Assembly (NCBI GenBank): GCA_029260395.1
Contig: JAJDDJ010000009.1
Location: forward strand, 546,448-610,447
Length of the DNA stretch: 64,000 nucleotides
Direction of reading: 5' to 3'
Source of the DNA: Phycisphaerales bacterium
GTDB taxonomy: Bacteria > Planctomycetota > Phycisphaerae > Phycisphaerales > UBA1924
Part shown: piece by piece, positions 44,307 through 53,196 of the stretch
Layout of the letters: the number at the start of each line of letters is the position of its first letter
How positions within the stretch are numbered: the stretch's first letter is position 1
Translations under genes and position numbers: made by a program
Notes under the pieces: model-generated
Told to the model about the DNA's origin: nothing
Databases searched by the model: none
What the model saw: only the letters and a program-made list of their open reading frames with translations

Positions 44307-45532
44307 TGCGAAACCGTCCGACGGGGCTTGCTGCCGGGGTTGTATCGGCGGTGCTCGTCGGGCCGCTGTTGGTGTCGGCGGGCTGCTCGGGACCATCCAA
44401 GCAGTCCTCTGAGTTCAAGAACGAGGCAAGCCAGCGGCTCGATGCGCTCAAGGCGGGCACCGAGTGGGAACTCGCCCGCCAGCGCTACGAGTCGGGCGAC
44501 TTCGACCAGGCCCTGCAAGGCGTGGAACGGTCGATCGCGCTCAACCCGCAGGTCGCCAAGACGCACGCGCTCAAGGGCCGGATACTGGTCGAAATGGGCC
44601 GAACGCAGGCCGCGATGGAGTCGCTCGCGCGCGCTATCGCGCTCGACCCGGATTACGCCGAGGCGTACTTCTACCGCGGCCTGATCTTCGAGCGCATCGC
44701 TCGGTTTGAGGCCGCGCTCGACCAGTACTTGCTCGCGCTAGAGGCCAACCCCGAGCACGCGCAGTACGTCATCGCATCCGCTGAGATGCTCATTCGGCTC
44801 GAACGACTCGATGATGCAGAAGCCCTGCTCGTGCGATCCAGCGACCGCCACGAGTTCACCGCGGGCATCCGTCAGACGCTCGGTCACATCTCGACCATGC
44901 GGGGTCAGCCTGAAAAAGCAGTCCGGTACTTCGGCGAGGCGCAGGTGCTCGCGCCCGACGATCTCTCGGTTCTCGAAGACCTCGCGATGGCCGAGATGGA
45001 GGCGGGGTATTACGCCGAGGCCGAGTCGCACCTCGAAGACATCATCGAGGGCCAGGAAAAAGACGGCGTGCAACGCCGCGATCTGATGCACCTTCTCGCA
45101 CGGTGCCAGATGGAGCAGGACGAGCTGATCGATGCCCGACAGACCCTCGTGGCTCTCACCCGAGGCCGAGACGGCGCAGCCGACGCGCTCGCATGGACCG
45201 GGCTCGGCACCATCGCGATGCGGTACAACGACGACGACCTGCTGCACGACGCGGGCGAACGGCTCATCAGGCTCCGGCCAAAGCGCTACGAGGGGTACTA
45301 CTTCTACGCGCTGTGGGAGCACAGCCAGGGGTTCTCGGATCGGGCGTTGCAGACGGTGTCCTCGGCGATTGCTCTTGAAGAGAGCGACGCCATGCCGCTC
45401 GTGCTCAAGGCCATCATCCTCTCGGAGATGGGCCGCGATCAGGACGCCGCGCAAGAGGCTGCCCAGGCGCTCACCCGCGATCCAAACAATCCCGAGATCC
45501 GGGCGTTGGCGCACCAACTCGGCGCAGAGTAA
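44306..45532 (+). CDS. TPR-repeat lipoprotein, pilus-associated
   Basis: 408 aa. Lipobox LVSAGC near residue 27. About nine TPR-like 34-residue repeats follow, for example YESGDFDQALQGVERSIALNP, MESLARAIALDPDYAEAYF and FEAALDQYLLALEANPEHA. The layout matches pilotin/TadD-type and PilF-type lipoproteins that help localise secretins, which is consistent with its start overlapping the secretin stop. The C-terminus has no extra domain. Likely outer-membrane anchored, facing the periplasm. Call as TadD-like is inference. Confidence 0.83.
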   Translation: MRNRPTGLAAGVVSAVLVGPLLVSAGCSGPSKQSSEFKNEASQRLDALKAGTEWELARQRYESGDFDQALQGVERSIALNPQVAKTHALKGRILVEMGRTQAAMESLARAIALDPDYAEAYFYRGLIFERIARFEAALDQYLLALEANPEHAQYVIASAEMLIRLERLDDAEALLVRSSDRHEFTAGIRQTLGHISTMRGQPEKAVRYFGEAQVLAPDDLSVLEDLAMAEMEAGYYAEAESHLEDIIEGQEKDGVQRRDLMHLLARCQMEQDELIDARQTLVALTRGRDGAADALAWTGLGTIAMRYNDDDLLHDAGERLIRLRPKRYEGYYFYALWEHSQGFSDRALQTVSSAIALEESDAMPLVLKAIILSEMGRDQDAAQEAAQALTRDPNNPEIRALAHQLGAE

Positions 45533-45655
45533 GCAGGCTTGCCGAACAGCCGAACCGCTGCGGGCATCCTCTCGCGGGCTTGCCCTTGGTTGTGGTTTGG
45601 CGAGCCTCGCAATTCGCATTAGCGGAATGCAGGGCCAACGCCAGCGGTTGAGTCC

Positions 45656-45673
45656 GTGTCTGGCATCAGACAC
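45656..45673. promoter_or_regulatory. 18-bp palindrome, candidate operator or leader hairpin
   Basis: GTGTCTG and CAGACAC are perfectly inverted around GCAT. The site ends 12 bp before the DoxX-like ATG and 1 bp before its GGAG ribosome-binding site, so it could block initiation as a hairpin or bind a repressor. Confidence 0.4.
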
Positions 45674-45685
45674 CGGAGACCAACC

Positions 45686-46135
45686 ATGCTCAAACCGCTG
45701 ATCCGCACGGGCTTTCATCGCCACATGATGCTGCCTCGTTTGATTGCGGGCGCACCGCTCGCTGGCATCGGCACGATGCACCTCACCGGCGTGGCACCGT
45801 TGAGACCAATTCTCGATGCCCAGGGCGTGCCCATGCCCGGAGCGCACGCGGTGATTGTGCCGCTGTTAATGGTTGCTGCGGGTTTGATGCTCGTGACGGG
45901 CACGCTCTCGCGGGCAGCCGGTGCGATCGGAGTCGGCGTGATGCTCGGTGCGTTGCACGCCCACCTGACCATCGAGACGTGGCCTAACCCGGACGAGCCG
46001 CCGATCGTGTTGCCCATCGCGGTGCTGTTCTGCTCGGTGTATGTGCTGGTTCGAGGCGGCGGGGCGTGGAGCGTCGATCGCAAACTCGCCGTTGCTTCGC
46101 CAACGGCAGGCGCGTCCGTGGCAGAGCCCAGCTGA
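45686..46135 (+). CDS. DoxX-like four-helix membrane protein
   Basis: 149 aa from ATG 45686 with GGAG 8 nt upstream. Four hydrophobic segments with MMLPRLIAGAPLAGIGTMHLTG near the start, then IVPLLMVAAGLMLVTGTLSRAAGAIG, MLGALHAHLTIETWP and IVLPIAVLFCSVYVLV. This matches the DoxX/SURF4-like group in size and first-helix motif. Function unknown; some members sit with redox or stress genes. Preceded by a palindrome. Confidence 0.7.
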   Translation: MLKPLIRTGFHRHMMLPRLIAGAPLAGIGTMHLTGVAPLRPILDAQGVPMPGAHAVIVPLLMVAAGLMLVTGTLSRAAGAIGVGVMLGALHAHLTIETWPNPDEPPIVLPIAVLFCSVYVLVRGGGAWSVDRKLAVASPTAGASVAEPS

Positions 46136-46190
46136 GATTCTGCAACAAGGGGTTTCTGCCCGCAGAGCCCCGCTGCGGTATCCTCATGGT

Positions 46191-46784
46191 GTGGACGCAG
46201 CCGATCCCAATCGGCCTCAATCGCCCAACTCGGGCATAGGCCAGGGAGCGAATTCCGAGGAACTCTTCGAGCGGCTCTACGCCGACCTTCGTCGGTTCGC
46301 CCACTCGCAGATGCGCTTCGAGCGAGCCAGCGGGATCATGCAACCAACCGCGCTGGTCCACGAAGCGTTCCTCCGCATTCTCTCCGCGCCCGAGTCGCGG
46401 TGGGAGAGCCGGGCGCACTTTTTCGCCGCGGTTGCTCAGACAATGCGCCGCTTGCTGATCGATCAGGCCCGCCAGCGCAACGCGCTCAAGCGTGGCGGCG
46501 ACCGCAAACGCGTGCCGCTGGATGTCGCGTTCTCTTCGCGTCACGAGGCCGACACCGATCTGCTCGCGCTCGACGAAGTGCTTCAGAAGCTCGAACGCAC
46601 GGACCCGATGCTGCACCAGATCGTGATGCTCCGATTCTTTGTGGGCCTGCGAATCGAGCAACTCGCCGAGGCGGTGGGACGATCGCCGCGCAGCGTCAAA
46701 CGGGACTGGACCCGCGCCAAAGAGTGGCTGCAAGTGGAACTCGCCTCCGCCAACGAGAAGTTCGCAGACCCGCCCAACGCCTGA
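46191..46784 (+). CDS. ECF-subfamily RNA polymerase sigma factor (SigI-like group)
   Basis: 197 aa if started at GTG 46191 (codon GTG GAC GCA); the ATG at 46186 is out of frame. Sigma region 2 lies at about 25-95 (ELFERLYADLRRFAHSQM, ALVHEAFLRILS, HFFAAVAQTMRRLLIDQARQ) and region 4 at about 130-185 (DEVLQKLERTDPMLHQIVML, FFVGLRIEQLAEAVGRSPRSVKRDW). The HEAFL and MRR-LIDQAR motifs are those of the ECF group abundant in planctomycetes. No anti-sigma factor is adjacent, as is usual for this group. Target regulon unknown. Confidence 0.9.
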   Translation: MDAADPNRPQSPNSGIGQGANSEELFERLYADLRRFAHSQMRFERASGIMQPTALVHEAFLRILSAPESRWESRAHFFAAVAQTMRRLLIDQARQRNALKRGGDRKRVPLDVAFSSRHEADTDLLALDEVLQKLERTDPMLHQIVMLRFFVGLRIEQLAEAVGRSPRSVKRDWTRAKEWLQVELASANEKFADPPNA

Positions 46785-46822
46785 GCGACAAGTTGCCCGG
46801 CGCGTAAGCGCTATGGTGCGCC

Positions 46823-47467
46823 ATGCCTTCCAGCGATCAGCCCACGCCGAGCATCAATCAGCAGCCCATCGGCGATTGGCTCGACCAGCTCGCAGCCAAA
46901 TCGCCCACGCCCGGCGGCGGCGCGGTCGCGGCACTGGTGGGCGCGGTGGCGTCCGCGCTGGGCTCGATGGTCGTCGCGTACACCCTGGGTAAGAAGGCGT
47001 TTGCCGAGGTCGAGCCCGAACTCGGGGAAGCCGCCCGTCGGCTCGACAAGACTCGGCTCATCCTGATGACGCTCGCCGATGAGGACGCCCGGGCCTACGC
47101 CGAGCTCAACGCGCTGATGCGCCTGCCAGAGGACGATGCAGTCCGCATCGAGGGATGGGCGGACGCGGTGCGTGATGCGATCGACGTGCCCCGCGCCGGG
47201 GTGGCGGCCAGCGCCTCTCTTGCGGCTCAACTCGAGGGCCTGCTGGGTAAGACCAACCGCTGGCTGGGCAGCGACCTGGCCATCGCCGTCGAGCTGGCCT
47301 CGGCCTCGGCATCGGCGTTTGCTTGGAACGTGCGGGTCAACCTGCCGCAGCTCGAAGACGCCGATCAACGAATAAAGCTCGAAACCGAGGCCATGGCGAT
47401 GGTTGCACGGGCCAGGGCCAGTGCTCAAGCGGTCGCGGAGGCCGTGGCAGGCCAGATCGTGGAGTGA
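46823..47467 (+). CDS. Formiminotransferase-cyclodeaminase-like (FTCD_C) protein
   Basis: 214 aa starting at ATG 46823. A four-helix-bundle family. Motif SPTPGGGAVAALVGAVASALGSMVVAYTLG lies at about residues 26-55 and is split here as SPTPGGGAVAAL and GAVASALGSMVVAYTLG; helices with EDARAYAELNALMRLP and AGVAASASLAAQLEGL follow. The family includes methenyl-THF cyclohydrolase and cyclodeaminase; the standalone short form is common in bacteria near folate genes, but no folate neighbour is here. Cytoplasmic enzyme probably acting on one-carbon tetrahydrofolates. Confidence 0.85.
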   Translation: MPSSDQPTPSINQQPIGDWLDQLAAKSPTPGGGAVAALVGAVASALGSMVVAYTLGKKAFAEVEPELGEAARRLDKTRLILMTLADEDARAYAELNALMRLPEDDAVRIEGWADAVRDAIDVPRAGVAASASLAAQLEGLLGKTNRWLGSDLAIAVELASASASAFAWNVRVNLPQLEDADQRIKLETEAMAMVARARASAQAVAEAVAGQIVE

Positions 47468-47515
47468 GCGGCTGGTCCCGGCTACCGCCGCCGGATCGCT
47501 TAGACTGCATTCAGC

Positions 47516-48817
47516 ATGAACGCCCCGCTTGATACCTCGACCGACCAGGACATCGAGCTTCTCGTCGAGATGCTCCGCGAAGCCAGCCAGAGCCCAGACG
47601 CTCGGCAGGTGCTCGCCTCGTTCGCCAAACGCCTATGGACGCACAGCCCGATCGATGCGCTCGTCTCGCTTTCGGTGCGTGGCATGCCCGGCGGGCAATA
47701 CAAGGTCACCCGCAGCATCCGTCGTGAGGAGCTCAACTTCAGCCGCAAGCTCAGCCTGCCCGATCCATGGCGGGACTGGGCCAAGATGCCCGCCCATTCC
47801 GGCGGTTTCCTCGGCGACCTGATCGCCAACGGCAAGCCGCAGTTGTTCCAGGAGCTGGACCTGAGCGCCGACCCGGTGCTCGGCGAGCGCCTTGGCGACA
47901 TGGGTAGCTCGATCGCGACCCCGCTGTTTGACGCGGGCCAGCCGCTCAACTGGAACCTGCAGTTTCGCGCCGACCCCAAGGGCTTCAGCCACGAGGACCT
48001 CTCGGCCCACGTGCTGCAGGCCAACCTCATCGGCAGCATCACTCGCAACCTCATTGCCGTGCAACGCGAGGCCTCGCTCAAGGTCCGCCTTCAGCAACAG
48101 CTCGACGAGCTCGCGAGCGTGCAGCAAGCCTTGCTGCCTCGCTCGCTGCCCAAGATTCCGGGCCTGTCGATCGCGGCGAGCTACCTCACGAGCGACGAAG
48201 CGGGCGGCGACTACTACGACTTCGTGCCCCTGCCCAACGGGCAGTGGGGCTGCTTGATCGCGGACGTCGCAGGCCACGGTGCCGCAGCCGCAGCGGTCAT
48301 GGCCATGCTGCACGCGATCGTGCACAGCTACCAGGGCGAGCTGACCGCCACAGGCATCGTGCAATACGCCAATAAACGGCTCGTCGCGTCCAGCATCGAG
48401 GGCCGATTCGCCACCGCGTTCTTCGGGCAGTACGACCCCGTGAATTCATCGCTCACCTACGTCCGCGCCGGGCACAACCCGCCCAAACTCAAGCGCGCCG
48501 ATGGCTCGGTCTGCGATCTCGATGGCGGGGGCACGCTACCGCTGGGCGTGATGCCCGGCATCGAGGCGCCGAGCGAAACGATCGCTCTCAAGCCGGGCGA
48601 CACGCTCGTGCTCTACACCGACGGCATCACCGAAGCCTTCAACGCGCACAAGGAACTCTTCGGCGTCGAACGCCTTGACGAAGCGCTGCGAGTCTGCGCC
48701 TGCTCGCCTGAGGCCATCATCGACGCGGTGCACACCGCCCTCTACAAGCACACCGGCCGGCTCGACCGCGACGACGACCAGACGCTTGTCATCCTTCAAC
48801 GCACCGGCAGCAAGTGA
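47516..48817 (+). CDS. PP2C-type (SpoIIE/RsbU) serine phosphatase with GAF-like domain
   Basis: 433 aa from ATG 47516. Residues about 1-190 form a GAF-like sensor domain (IDALVSLSVRG, PAHSGGFLGDLIANGKPQL). A linker helix follows, then the PPM phosphatase domain at about 215-430 with ASYLTSDEAGGDYYDF, WGCLIADVAGHGAAAAAVMAML, LTYVRAGHNPPKL, LVLYTDGITEAF and DDDQTLVILQR, including the acidic metal ligands. Dephosphorylates an anti-sigma-antagonist type partner in partner-switching cascades. No STAS or HPK partner adjacent. Cytoplasmic; signal unknown. Confidence 0.92.
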   Translation: MNAPLDTSTDQDIELLVEMLREASQSPDARQVLASFAKRLWTHSPIDALVSLSVRGMPGGQYKVTRSIRREELNFSRKLSLPDPWRDWAKMPAHSGGFLGDLIANGKPQLFQELDLSADPVLGERLGDMGSSIATPLFDAGQPLNWNLQFRADPKGFSHEDLSAHVLQANLIGSITRNLIAVQREASLKVRLQQQLDELASVQQALLPRSLPKIPGLSIAASYLTSDEAGGDYYDFVPLPNGQWGCLIADVAGHGAAAAAVMAMLHAIVHSYQGELTATGIVQYANKRLVASSIEGRFATAFFGQYDPVNSSLTYVRAGHNPPKLKRADGSVCDLDGGGTLPLGVMPGIEAPSETIALKPGDTLVLYTDGITEAFNAHKELFGVERLDEALRVCACSPEAIIDAVHTALYKHTGRLDRDDDQTLVILQRTGSK

Positions 48818-48820
48818 GCG

Positions 48821-49309
48821 GTGACCAGCAAACCAGCCCAGCATCAGCCGCCGGAGCCCGAGTGGTTCGATCGACCCAACCCGGACACGGGCGAGGTCGG
48901 CCTGCGATTCGGCTGCACGCAGTGCGGCCACTGCTGCTCGGGCGGGCCGGGCGTGGTGCTCGTGACCGACGACGAGATCGATGCGCTCGCACGCCGATTG
49001 GGCATCGACAGGCAGACGTTCATCGACAGCCACACGCACCGTTCGGGTCGGGGCCGATCGCTCAACGAGAAGGCCTCTGTGCGCGGGCTCGACTGCGTGT
49101 TTCTCGACCGCGAGACGATCCCGGGCAAGGCGGTCTGCGGCGTCTACGAGGACCGCCCCGCACAGTGCCGATCGTGGCCCTTCTGGCAGCGTCTTACACG
49201 CACACGGCGCGACTGGGTCAAGGCCGGCGCGGACTGCCCAGGTATGGACCAAGGCCGGCTGTACGCGCCAAGCGAGATCCGCGTCATCCGCAAGGGCGAC
49301 CCGCTATGA
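48821..49309 (+). CDS. YkgJ-family cysteine-cluster protein
   Basis: 162 aa from GTG 48821, 3 bp after the phosphatase gene. The core has FGCTQCGHCCSG near residue 32, later GLDCVFL, KAVCGVYEDRPAQCRSWPFW and GADCPG, the spaced cysteines of the YkgJ (UPF0153) zinc/iron-chelating family. It probably binds a metal cluster; activity unknown. Overlaps the next gene by ATGA. Two family members in tandem is notable. Confidence 0.85.
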   Translation: MTSKPAQHQPPEPEWFDRPNPDTGEVGLRFGCTQCGHCCSGGPGVVLVTDDEIDALARRLGIDRQTFIDSHTHRSGRGRSLNEKASVRGLDCVFLDRETIPGKAVCGVYEDRPAQCRSWPFWQRLTRTRRDWVKAGADCPGMDQGRLYAPSEIRVIRKGDPL

Positions 49310-49791
49310 GCGAGAGCGACGCAGAGCTCGCCGCTGCATGGACCGAGGCTGCAAGCATCGACGCTATCGCAGAGGCTGTGCGCGCGGTCTACGACGATGC
49401 AGCAGCCCAAGTTGAAGCGCGCGGCCCCGCGTGCTGGGCATCGGGCCGATGCTGTCATTTCGAAGCCGTCGGGCACCGCTTGTACGTCACCGGACTCGAA
49501 GCCGCGCTCGCCCAGCGCTGGGCGACCAAGCCCGCAAGCTCGTGCGATGTGCGAGCAGCGCTCACGCTCGATGGCTGCCCGTTCCAGACGGGGCACCTGT
49601 GCGGGCAGCGCGAGGCCCGCCCGCTTGGCTGCCGGGTGTACTTCTGCGACACGAGCGCCCAGACGTGGCAGCACGACCTCAGCGAGCACGGGCTGGGTCA
49701 ACTGCGAGAAATTCACGAACGGTTCAACGTGACGTACCGCTACGGCGAGTGGAGGGCCATGCTCGCGATGGTCGCGGCGCACTGCCGATAG
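49306..49791 (+). CDS. Second cysteine-cluster protein (YkgJ-like)
   Basis: 161 aa beginning in the stop codon of the previous gene. Cysteines in PACWASGRCCHFEAVG, SSCDVRAALTLDGCPFQ, HLCGQREARPLGCRVYFCD follow the YkgJ pattern, here in a more divergent form. Likely a metal-binding paralogue acting with the gene above. Convergent with the glycosyltransferase gene, 3 bp between stops. Confidence 0.8.
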   Translation: MSESDAELAAAWTEAASIDAIAEAVRAVYDDAAAQVEARGPACWASGRCCHFEAVGHRLYVTGLEAALAQRWATKPASSCDVRAALTLDGCPFQTGHLCGQREARPLGCRVYFCDTSAQTWQHDLSEHGLGQLREIHERFNVTYRYGEWRAMLAMVAAHCR

Positions 49792-49794
49792 CCG

Positions 49795-51948
49795 TCATTG
49801 CTCCGGCTTCTTGCCTAGACGAAGCCGGAGCAGCGTGCGCATCGGTCGCGGATCGCGCCTCCACCACGCGGGCATCGCGGGCTGCGATCTGAGCCCCGCG
49901 AGCACTCCCTTGAGCACCGCTGCGTGCGCACCGGGCCGCAGCCCCGCGTGACGGTGTGCTGTGATCCAGCCCATAAGGGCTGGGGCCATCCACGAGAACC
50001 GTCCGCCGTGCCGTCGGCAGAGCCACACCCAATTACGCGTTGCCTGCCCGCACCAGCGCACGCTCTTGTTCGCCGCTGCGAGCGAATCGTGCTCGCATGT
50101 CCATCGCGGGTCGAACCGCACTCCCTCGCCCGCCGCGAGAAGACGCATCGCCATGTCCACGTCGTTGCGGTACAGGCCAAACCGTGCGTCGTACCCGCCC
50201 AGCGCGAGCCACAGGTCTCGGCGGACCAAATTGCAGCAGCCCATCACGGGCCAGGTATCGGTCGGCTCGTTCATCGTGCGCACAAAGGGCCACTCGCCCA
50301 GGCCGGTTGCGGGATGGATCGGGTGCAGCGTCGCGCCGCCGAGTTCGGGGCGGCGGGCGAGCGCCTCGATCGCCGCGCGAAGGCTCTGCTGATCGGGCCT
50401 TGCGTCGTCGTCAAGGACGAGCACGAGGTCCCCGGTGGCGGCTCGCACGCCGATGTTAAACCCTTCGATGAGTTCGTTGTGCTCGTTGGCGATAACACGG
50501 ACACGTGGGTGCTGCGCGCGCACCGCATCGACGGAGCCGTCGGTTGATGCGTTGTCCACGACGATGATCTCGGCGTTCGTTGTAGTCTCACCGCCGACCA
50601 GCCGCCCAAGTGTTTCGAGCAGCGCATCTTTGCGGTTGAAACTCAGCACGACCACACTGAGTCCCGGTTTCTCGTCGTGCTGAACTGGTGAGCACGCCAT
50701 GGCAACATCGATCGGTGGCAGAGCGGCTGGTCTCGGCGGGAACACCGCGAGCCTGGCCGAGAGCACTTCGCCCCGCGCGAGCGTCCACAGAGCCGACGCG
50801 GTGATCGGAATCCTGCGGAGCTCCCGCGTGACGCACTTGTCGTCATGTTCCAGATGCACGGTCCGTGCGCACAGCCACGTCGACGGGTGCCCCTTGGCGG
50901 GCACGACAGCGCGCTCGATCGGCGGGCCGAGCACCATCCGGCGCACCAAGCCCGGCAGGGCCTGTGCAGGTGAACCGGTGGGAACCGCGCGTGGGGCATT
51001 GGCAGCGGCTGCTGGCATGGGCCCGAACGGCTCGAACGCGGGCGGCTGGCCGCGCCCGGTCGTCATGCCCTGAGCCGCGTCGCGCATTCCCGCGAGGTGC
51101 AGCCCGGCCAGATCGGGCCGCCCGGTCATGGCTAAGTTCACGGCGCGCATCGTTTCGACCATCCCTCGCCGAAAGCGCGCCCACGGCCCGAGGCCCAGCG
51201 CTTGCATGGGCTCGAGTGCGTTGCGCGCGCCGTAGTACCTGGCGAAAGTCGGGAAGCCGTCGAATCGAGGGTGCTTGGCGCGGGCTCTGGGCTCGACACC
51301 GATGGACTTGCCGGTAGCGCGTCCGAGGCGGATGCACCACGCCGAGTCGTCGCCGTTGAGAAAGATGGGTGGGAACACTCCGTGCGCACGGACGGCATCT
51401 GCGCGCACGAGCAGGCAGCAGGCCGCGACGTAATCGCACTCAGCTATCTCCTGGTGGCACAGGCTTGCAGCCTGTGCATGGGCAGGAACATCAGCCAAGA
51501 CAGGCCCCATCACGCCCGAACCCGGATGCACCCGGCCGCCGATCTCGTGGACCTCGCCGGTAGCCGGATCGCACAACACCGGCCCGACCATGACGAGGTC
51601 GTCGTGTCGATCGAGAGAAGCACACAGTTCAGTCAGCGTGCTTGGCTCAACGCGCGCATCAGAATCCACCAGCCAGAGCAGGTCGGGCTCGCCGGTGAGC
51701 AATGCGTGGGCCATGCCCGCGCTGTACCCGCCGCTGCCGCCGGTGTTGAGGGCCAGCCTGAGCACCTCGATCGGCAGCGGATGGTCCGCGGGCGGCACGA
51801 TCGGCTTGTCCGAGCCGTTGTCGACGATGAGAACGCGCACATCGAGGCCGGCAGCGTCGATGCCGGCCAGATCACCCAGCAACGCATCAAGATCGCCCGG
51901 TCGATCGAAGCACGGCACGATCACGCTTATGCGCTCGGGTGCGCTCAT
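49795..51948 (-). CDS. Tandem-domain family 2 glycosyltransferase
   Basis: 717 aa with two GT-A glycosyltransferase domains. First (about 8-260): ISVIVPCFDRPGDLDALL, VLIVDNGSDK, WLVDSDARVEPS. Second (about 430-660): LSVVVLSFNRKDALLET, EIIVVDNASTDGS, LVLVLDDDARPDQQ. Both keep DxD-like acidic pairs, and domain 1 resembles rhamnosyl/galactofuranosyl-type GT2. Ends with a tryptophan/arginine-rich segment. Bifunctional sugar transfer in a surface glycan is plausible. Overlaps the next GT gene by ATGA and stops 3 bp from the convergent cysteine-cluster gene. Confidence 0.9.
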   Translation of the reverse strand: MSAPERISVIVPCFDRPGDLDALLGDLAGIDAAGLDVRVLIVDNGSDKPIVPPADHPLPIEVLRLALNTGGSGGYSAGMAHALLTGEPDLLWLVDSDARVEPSTLTELCASLDRHDDLVMVGPVLCDPATGEVHEIGGRVHPGSGVMGPVLADVPAHAQAASLCHQEIAECDYVAACCLLVRADAVRAHGVFPPIFLNGDDSAWCIRLGRATGKSIGVEPRARAKHPRFDGFPTFARYYGARNALEPMQALGLGPWARFRRGMVETMRAVNLAMTGRPDLAGLHLAGMRDAAQGMTTGRGQPPAFEPFGPMPAAAANAPRAVPTGSPAQALPGLVRRMVLGPPIERAVVPAKGHPSTWLCARTVHLEHDDKCVTRELRRIPITASALWTLARGEVLSARLAVFPPRPAALPPIDVAMACSPVQHDEKPGLSVVVLSFNRKDALLETLGRLVGGETTTNAEIIVVDNASTDGSVDAVRAQHPRVRVIANEHNELIEGFNIGVRAATGDLVLVLDDDARPDQQSLRAAIEALARRPELGGATLHPIHPATGLGEWPFVRTMNEPTDTWPVMGCCNLVRRDLWLALGGYDARFGLYRNDVDMAMRLLAAGEGVRFDPRWTCEHDSLAAANKSVRWCGQATRNWVWLCRRHGGRFSWMAPALMGWITAHRHAGLRPGAHAAVLKGVLAGLRSQPAMPAWWRRDPRPMRTLLRLRLGKKPEQ

Positions 51949-53033
51949 GGGCCGTCGGTCCCGGCAGAACGCTTGCCCGCGAGCGCTCGAAGCGTGCGCA
52001 CGGGAAGCAACATGAGCGCACGAACGGGACGCGGCAAAGCTCGCATCAGCCCGTGCGCACGGTGGTGCAGGCGGATCACGGTCATCGCCTCGTAATCGGC
52101 GTGAACCTTCTTAAAGCTCTGTTCGACGGACTCATGGTTCGCCTTCCATGCATCGCGTTCGGCGGTCATGGCCTCGGCGTGCTTGCGGGCAATAGCAAGC
52201 TGGTCGTACAGCACGGGGATGCTCGCAGCCATGTCGCGGTAGTGCCTCAGCGAGATCGGGTCGCCCGTCTCATCCAGCCAGTTGCAGTCAAAGCGACGGA
52301 GCATCGAGTTGCACCGCAGGTACAGCGCCTCAAACCGCGCCTCGTACAAGTCGCGGTGGCGCTCGATGATCGAGGCCACCAGTTCGTCGTGCCGCTGGAC
52401 CGCTTCCATGACCATAGTGGTGTCGCTGTGGCGGCGCCAGATGAACAGCGGCTCTTGCACGCGCACGCCGCGCCAACCTCTTTCTACACACCTGATCCAC
52501 AGCTCCCAGTCCTCGTAGCCGAGGGTCATCGATTTATCAAACCCGCCGAGCTGCTCGAAGCGGTCACGCCTGATGAGCGCCGTGACCGGGTGCAGGTTGG
52601 TGATGAGCATCAACTCGGGGTCCCACTCGGGCACGCGCCAGATACCCTCGCCCTGCTCGACGAGCTGTTCCTGGCAGTACGCATGGCTCACCGCGTCATC
52701 GCCCGCATCAGTGATGGCCGCGGCGAGCCTGCTCACGAACGTCGTCTCGATCCAGTCGTCGGCGTCGAGGAACGCGATGAACTCGCCCGTGGCCTCCGCG
52801 GCCCCCCGATTGCGTGCTGCGGGCAGCCCCGCGTTGGGCTGGTGGATGACGCTGACGCATGCGCCCGCCACCGCGTCGCACTGGGCGGGAGTGTTGCCGT
52901 CATCCGAGCCGTCGTTGACGATGACCACGTTGACATCGGCTTCAATCTGAGCCAGGCACGATCGGACGGCCTCAGCTACGAACCGGCCATGGTTGTAGCA
53001 GGGGATCACGATGGTGGCGGTTGGCTGTGGCAT
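51945..53033 (-). CDS. Family 2 glycosyltransferase
   Basis: 362 aa from ATG 53031-53033, giving the typical start MPQPTATIVIPCYNHGRF. GT-A signatures: VVIVNDGSDDG, AGLPAARNRGA, FIAFLDADDWIE (DxD), then GYEDWELWIRCVERGW. The C-terminal third is a coiled-coil-like helix (AIARKHAEAMTAERDAWKANHES). Longer upstream frames are rejected because they run into the divergent ABC gene. Precedes and overlaps the tandem GT by ATGA, so the two are coupled. Confidence 0.92.
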   Translation of the reverse strand: MPQPTATIVIPCYNHGRFVAEAVRSCLAQIEADVNVVIVNDGSDDGNTPAQCDAVAGACVSVIHQPNAGLPAARNRGAAEATGEFIAFLDADDWIETTFVSRLAAAITDAGDDAVSHAYCQEQLVEQGEGIWRVPEWDPELMLITNLHPVTALIRRDRFEQLGGFDKSMTLGYEDWELWIRCVERGWRGVRVQEPLFIWRRHSDTTMVMEAVQRHDELVASIIERHRDLYEARFEALYLRCNSMLRRFDCNWLDETGDPISLRHYRDMAASIPVLYDQLAIARKHAEAMTAERDAWKANHESVEQSFKKVHADYEAMTVIRLHHRAHGLMRALPRPVRALMLLPVRTLRALAGKRSAGTDGP

Positions 53034-53196
53034 GACGATGACGGCAGGTGCTGCGATGGACAATGCTGCGGCGAGAGGTGGCCTGTCATCATTATGGCAC
53101 CCGCGAAGGACCGGACCCAACCCGTCGGAACGATCGTGCGATGCCTCTCCAAGCCTCCCCCTCCTCGGTGGGCAGCGGGCGATACCATCGTCGCAC

